Source: Cybelea sp963824595
Lineage (GTDB): Bacteria > Vulcanimicrobiota > Vulcanimicrobiia > Vulcanimicrobiales > Vulcanimicrobiaceae
Direction of reading: 5' to 3'
DNA: 64,000 nucleotides
NCBI GenBank assembly: GCA_963824595.1
Contig: CAWGPY010000003.1
Coordinates: 1-64,000 of the forward strand
Shown here: in pieces, positions 60,763-64,000 of the stretch
Layout: each line of letters begins with the position of its first letter
Position numbering within the stretch: the first letter of the stretch is position 1
The notes under the pieces: generated by a model
What the model saw: only the letters and a program-made list of their open reading frames with translations
The model's database searches: none
Told to the model about the DNA's origin: nothing
Position numbers and translations under genes: made by a program

Positions 60763-60847
60763 GCGTAGTCGAAGGGCTGAGCGCAGCGAGCGACTACAAC
60801 ACTTGTCACCCTGAGTAGCGCGCCGGAGGCGCGCGTGTCGAAGGGCC
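60751..60847. repeat. Two copies of a CCCTGAG...TCGAAGGG intergenic repeat
   Basis: TTGTCACCCTGAGCGTAGTC plus GAAGGGC occurs at 60751-60777. A second copy at 60803-60847 has an inserted GC-rich hairpin (GCGCGCC.GGAGGCGCGC) between TTGTCACCCTGAG and TCGAAGGGC. The first copy overlaps the end of patA and encodes its last residues (TLSP). Elements of this kind are dispersed in many high-GC bacterial genomes. Confidence 0.65.
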
Positions 60848-60869
60848 GCAAACAGGAGGTTCAGATCAC

Positions 60870-62405
60870 ATGCAAACCGAGACCCATCCCACCGTCAACT
60901 CGGACGAGATTCTGAGCAAACTGCCGCGCGTCGGCGGCGTCGTGCCGATGTACGTGGACGGCGGTTGGAAGCTCGCGTCCGACGGCGGGACGCGCGAGCT
61001 GATCAATCCGTCGAACGGCCGGCCGATCGCCACGATCGCCGAGGCCACGGCCGACGACGCGCATGCCGCGATCGCGGCCGCGCGCAAGGCGTTCGACGAC
61101 GGGCCGTGGGGATCGACCAGCGCGGCCGAACGCGCCGCGATGCTCTTCCGCGTTGCGGACGCCGTAGACGCGCACCGCGACGAGCTCATGCGCATAGACA
61201 CGCTCAACAACGGCAAGCCGCTGCGCGAGACGGAGTACGACGCGATCGACGCCGCCAACTGTTTTCGCTACTACGCGGGCCTCGCCACCAAGCCGCAGGG
61301 CCAGACGTTCGACGTTCCGGCGCCCTCGCAGTCGTTCACGGTGCGCGAGCCGATCGGCGTCTGCGGACAGATCGTGCCGTGGAACTATCCGCTGCTGATG
61401 GCGGTGTGGAAGCTCGCGCCGGCGCTGGCCGCGGGGAACGTGTGCGTGCTCAAGCCGTCGGAGCTGACGCCGCTCTCGGCGATCCGGCTGGCGAGCATCT
61501 TCGACGAGCTCGGATTCCCGCCGGGAGTCGTCAACGTCGTGACGGGAATGGGCGCAACGGCCGGCCACGCGATCGCGGCCAGCGAACACGTGGACAAGAT
61601 CGCGTTCACCGGCGGCACCAAGACGGGGCGCAGCATCATGCACGACGCGACGACGAACCTCAAGAAGATCTCGCTGGAGCTCGGAGGAAAGTCGCCCAAC
61701 GTCGTGTTCGCCGACGCCGATTTCGACACGGCGATCGACTACGCGCTGTTCGGCATCTTCGCCAACGCGGGCCAGGTCTGCTCGGCGGGGTCGCGCCTGA
61801 TCCTCGAGCGCGGGCTCTACGACCGGTTCCTCGAGCGCCTCGTCGAGCGCGCGAACAAAATTCGCGTCGGCGACGGGTTCGATTCCAATAGCGAGATGGG
61901 CCCGATCGTCTCGCCGGTGCATCGCGAGCGCGTGGAAGCGTACATTCAGACGGGCAAGGACGAGGGCGCGGAGCTGCTGTGCGGCGGCGAGCGCCTCGGC
62001 GGTGCGTTAGCCGACGGCAACTTCATCGCGCCCACGATCTTCGCTCAGACGATGCCCACGATGCGCATCGTGCAAGAGGAGATCTTCGGCCCCGTGCTCG
62101 TGGTGCAGACGTTTGACAGCGAAGCGGAGGCCATCGCGCTCGCCAACGACACGATCTACGGCCTGGCGGGGGCCGTGTTCACGCAAGACATCGCGAAGGC
62201 GCACCGCGTGATCCGCAAGCTGCGCGCGGGCATCACGTGGATCAACACGTACCACCCGACGTATAATGAAGCACCGTGGGGCGGCTACAAACAGTCGGGC
62301 ATCGGCCGCGAACTCGGAACGTACGGCTACGACGCGTATACCGAGGTCAAGCAGATCAACGTCAATCTCGACGTCGAACCGTCGGGCTGGTTCGCGGACC
62401 GCTGA
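60870..62405 (+). CDS. Aldehyde dehydrogenase, betaine/4-aminobutyraldehyde type
   Basis: The 511-residue NAD(P)-dependent enzyme has the ALDH fold with QIVPWNYPLLMAVWKLAPALAAGN, the nucleotide motif FTGGTKTG, catalytic Glu270 (LELGGKSP) and Cys304 (GQVCSAGSR), and EEIFGPVL. It resembles betaine-aldehyde and gamma-aminobutyraldehyde dehydrogenases. Directly after a putrescine aminotransferase it most likely oxidises 4-aminobutanal to GABA, the substrate of the gabT product. A strong AGGAGG (60854-60859) precedes the ATG. Confidence 0.9.
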   Translation: MQTETHPTVNSDEILSKLPRVGGVVPMYVDGGWKLASDGGTRELINPSNGRPIATIAEATADDAHAAIAAARKAFDDGPWGSTSAAERAAMLFRVADAVDAHRDELMRIDTLNNGKPLRETEYDAIDAANCFRYYAGLATKPQGQTFDVPAPSQSFTVREPIGVCGQIVPWNYPLLMAVWKLAPALAAGNVCVLKPSELTPLSAIRLASIFDELGFPPGVVNVVTGMGATAGHAIAASEHVDKIAFTGGTKTGRSIMHDATTNLKKISLELGGKSPNVVFADADFDTAIDYALFGIFANAGQVCSAGSRLILERGLYDRFLERLVERANKIRVGDGFDSNSEMGPIVSPVHRERVEAYIQTGKDEGAELLCGGERLGGALADGNFIAPTIFAQTMPTMRIVQEEIFGPVLVVQTFDSEAEAIALANDTIYGLAGAVFTQDIAKAHRVIRKLRAGITWINTYHPTYNEAPWGGYKQSGIGRELGTYGYDAYTEVKQINVNLDVEPSGWFADR

Positions 62406-62546
62406 TGCGGCGCATAGTATGACGCCTTAACCGAGTCTTACGGGGCGCCCGACAGGGACCGAGCGGGCGCCGAGCCAACAACGACGCCCAGGCCCTACCG
62501 CTCCGGGAATTCTTTTCCCACGCCGCATTGCTTTCCGAGAGGGCTC

Positions 62547-63596
62547 ATGAGCAGCAGCACCATCGCGGCCAACGGCTCTTCGTTCGCGAACCACTTGCTG
62601 GGATATCGCGACACGGTGATGGCCGAGATGGAGTCGATGATCTCCCGCAAGCGGTTCCACGCCGTTTTGGGAAAGCGCCTCGCCGAATATCCGCTCCGCG
62701 CCGGGAAAGGCTTGCGTCCGGCTCTTTGCTTGTCTACCTGCCAGGCTTTCGGCGGTTCCACGGAAGACGCGCTGCCGTCGGCCGTTGCGCTCGAGCTCTT
62801 CCACAATGCCTTCCTCGTGCACGACGATATCGAGGACGAGTCGCTGCACCGGCGCGGGTCGCCGACGATCAACGAGAAGTGGGGCACGGCGATCGCCATC
62901 AACGTCGGCGACGCGCTCAACGTTCTCTCGATGACGCCCCTGCTGGAGAACCTGCGCATCATCGGACTCGAAAAGACGCTGCGCGTCTTTCACGAGATCG
63001 AGCACATGGCTCGCGAGTCCGTCGAGGGCCAGGCGATGGAGCTCGAGTGGGTCCGGACCGGCGATTGGAACATCTCCGACCGCCACTACCATCTGATGAC
63101 GGCGAAGAAGACGTGCTGGTACACGTGCATCACGCCGTGCCGCATCGGGGCGCTCGTCGCCATCGGACCCCTCGCCGACCTCGACGCATTTCGCCGGTTC
63201 GGCTATCACCTGGGCGTCGCGTTCCAAATTCAAGACGACGTGCTCAACCTGATCGCGTTGGAAGAGCGGTACGGCAAGGAGACCGCCGGCGACATTTGGG
63301 AGGGCAAGCGTACGTTGATGCTGATTCACCTCGTGCGCACGTGCCGTCCGGCGGAGCGCGCCCGTGTGGTGCGGATCATGGAGAAGCCTCGCGAGCGCAA
63401 GACGCAGCGCGAGGTGGACTACGTGCTCGGCCTCATGCATCGCTACGGCAGTATCGAGCACGCGGTGAACGCGTCGCGCGCGTTCGCGCGGAAGGCGCGC
63501 GCGTTCTTCGACCGTCGCTTCGCACGCGTGCCGGAGTCAATTCACAAGTCTTTTCTGCGCGAAGCCATCGATTACGTCATCAATCGGGATCTCTAG
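62547..63596 (+). CDS. Polyprenyl (geranylgeranyl-type) diphosphate synthase
   Basis: The 349-residue trans-isoprenyl diphosphate synthase has the first Asp-rich motif DDIED (93-97), RAGKGLRPAL for substrate binding, and the second motif FQIQDDVLN (230-234), whose last position is Asn rather than Asp, as is common in geranylgeranyl diphosphate synthases. AGDIWEGKRT follows. It condenses isopentenyl diphosphate with an allylic primer. Product length cannot be read with certainty. It is followed after 20 bp by a small unknown gene with which it is probably co-transcribed. Upstream, GGCGCCCG/CGGGCGCC (62444-62471) forms a hairpin without a T run. Confidence 0.88.
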   Translation: MSSSTIAANGSSFANHLLGYRDTVMAEMESMISRKRFHAVLGKRLAEYPLRAGKGLRPALCLSTCQAFGGSTEDALPSAVALELFHNAFLVHDDIEDESLHRRGSPTINEKWGTAIAINVGDALNVLSMTPLLENLRIIGLEKTLRVFHEIEHMARESVEGQAMELEWVRTGDWNISDRHYHLMTAKKTCWYTCITPCRIGALVAIGPLADLDAFRRFGYHLGVAFQIQDDVLNLIALEERYGKETAGDIWEGKRTLMLIHLVRTCRPAERARVVRIMEKPRERKTQREVDYVLGLMHRYGSIEHAVNASRAFARKARAFFDRRFARVPESIHKSFLREAIDYVINRDL

Positions 63597-63616
63597 GACT
63601 CAGAAAGGAGCCCGCC

Positions 63617-63973
63617 TTGAGCAGTAACCTCAACATCCCCGATCACTATAACATCCACACCGACTCGACGATCGGCGGGACGATCGACATGAACTCGACG
63701 CTGGCGATCAAGGAGCTGCCGAAGATCGAGCTCGACGCCGACGTCACGACGACGAGTTCGCTCAACTCGACCAGCGCGGTTCAGCTGGCCATCACCGAGC
63801 TGCCGGTCATCCGGCTCGAGTTCGGTATGAAGCCCACCCGAATTCATTTCCCGACGAACATGAAGTTCAACGTCTGCGCTCTGGGCGTGGAGATCCTCTC
63901 GTTCGGCACGTGCGGCGAAAGCATGGTCGTCATCGAAGACTACGTGCCGCACGCGCTCGAGGAATGCAGATGA
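63617..63973 (+). CDS. Small repeat-containing protein of unknown function (TTG start)
   Basis: TTG 63617 follows AGGAG (63606-63610) by six bases; no better start is in frame. The 118-residue product has a hydrophilic N-terminus with Asn/Thr/Ser-rich segments (DSTIGGTIDMNSTLAIKELP, then TSSLNSTSAVQLAITELP). Two similar units contain KELPKIELD and TELPVIRLEF, suggesting beta-solenoid-like repeats. The C-terminal block (FPTNMKFNVCALGVEILSFG, then TCGESMVVIEDYVP) looks conserved, with two cysteines in the core. I recognise no named family. Its stop overlaps the next ATG as ATGA. Confidence 0.7.
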   Translation: MSSNLNIPDHYNIHTDSTIGGTIDMNSTLAIKELPKIELDADVTTTSSLNSTSAVQLAITELPVIRLEFGMKPTRIHFPTNMKFNVCALGVEILSFGTCGESMVVIEDYVPHALEECR

Positions 63974-64000
63974 AGTCCGCGCTCTTCGTCGGCGCGCCTC
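63970..64000 (+). CDS. Start of a gene cut by the window edge
   Basis: The ATG at 63970 overlaps the stop of the previous gene (ATGA) and reads MKSALFVGAP before the window ends. The coupling implies the same operon as the polyprenyl synthase. The ten visible residues do not identify it. Confidence 0.5.
   Translation, partial: MKSALFVGAP

Noticed and set aside
62444..62471. Intrinsic terminator before the polyprenyl synthase
   Set aside because: The 8-bp stem is perfect, but the 12-nt loop and absence of a T run make termination uncertain.
63617..63700. Double-glycine leader in the TTG-started small protein (DSTIGG)
   Set aside because: The Leu at -7 and acidic pattern seen in the two real leaders are missing, and the protein is too long with no exporter nearby.

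Overview
The window is a GC-rich bacterial chromosome segment. It is dominated by lipoproteins with beta-propeller-like repeats of the 'GNVAPI...I.G..T' type, by large HTH-ATPase-TPR regulators, and by genes packed so tightly that stop and start codons often overlap. This mix fits an uncultured, Gram-negative-type lineage such as Candidatus Eremiobacterota/Vulcanimicrobiota (WPS-2). That placement is an inference from gene style: the window has no rRNA or other phylogenetic marker that I could use.

Layout. Positions 1 to about 6.2 kb are more AT-rich and look like accessory DNA: lipoprotein remnants, a hydrolase-fold protein with a lost nucleophile, a tandem ~210-225 bp repeat, a seven-repeat lipoprotein and orphan secreted proteins. 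This stretch ends at a 5'-half fragment of a selenocysteine tRNA (6229-6266, minus). From 6.5 to 9 kb lie a frameshifted and a truncated propeller lipoprotein and one intact relative. From 9 to 26 kb are an XRE-ATPase-TPR regulator, a peptide-type ABC binding protein, a cNMP-binding/thioredoxin-reductase-like fusion, a class C beta-lactamase-like protein facing a PBP4-type DD-peptidase, small conserved proteins, a propeller lipoprotein, a BTAD-ATPase-TPR regulator and glutamate decarboxylase. TypA/BipA follows.

From 28.6 to 40 kb lies the most interesting system. Two tiny proline-rich peptides (28642-28812 and 28994-29143) share a nearly identical double-glycine leader and a duplicated upstream region. 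They face the end of a minus-strand operon that encodes an NHLM-type exporter: TolC, an RND-type adaptor, an NHLM-type HlyD, a C39-peptidase ABC transporter and a second ABC transporter. A secreted prolyl-oligopeptidase-family enzyme sits directly upstream in the same run. ClpB, a sortilin/BNR-repeat protein and a second XRE-ATPase-TPR regulator lie further upstream on the same strand with gaps of at most about 50 bp.

From 48 to 58 kb (minus) come two lipoproteins, an MgtC-like membrane protein, then TonB receptor - amine oxidase - SelB - GNAT acetyltransferase in a coupled run. From 58 to 62.4 kb (plus) GabT, a PatA-type putrescine aminotransferase and an aldehyde dehydrogenase form a putrescine to GABA to succinate-semialdehyde route, to which the glutamate decarboxylase at 25 kb could also feed GABA. 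The right end has a polyprenyl diphosphate synthase coupled to a TTG-started small protein of unknown function and to a gene cut by the window edge.
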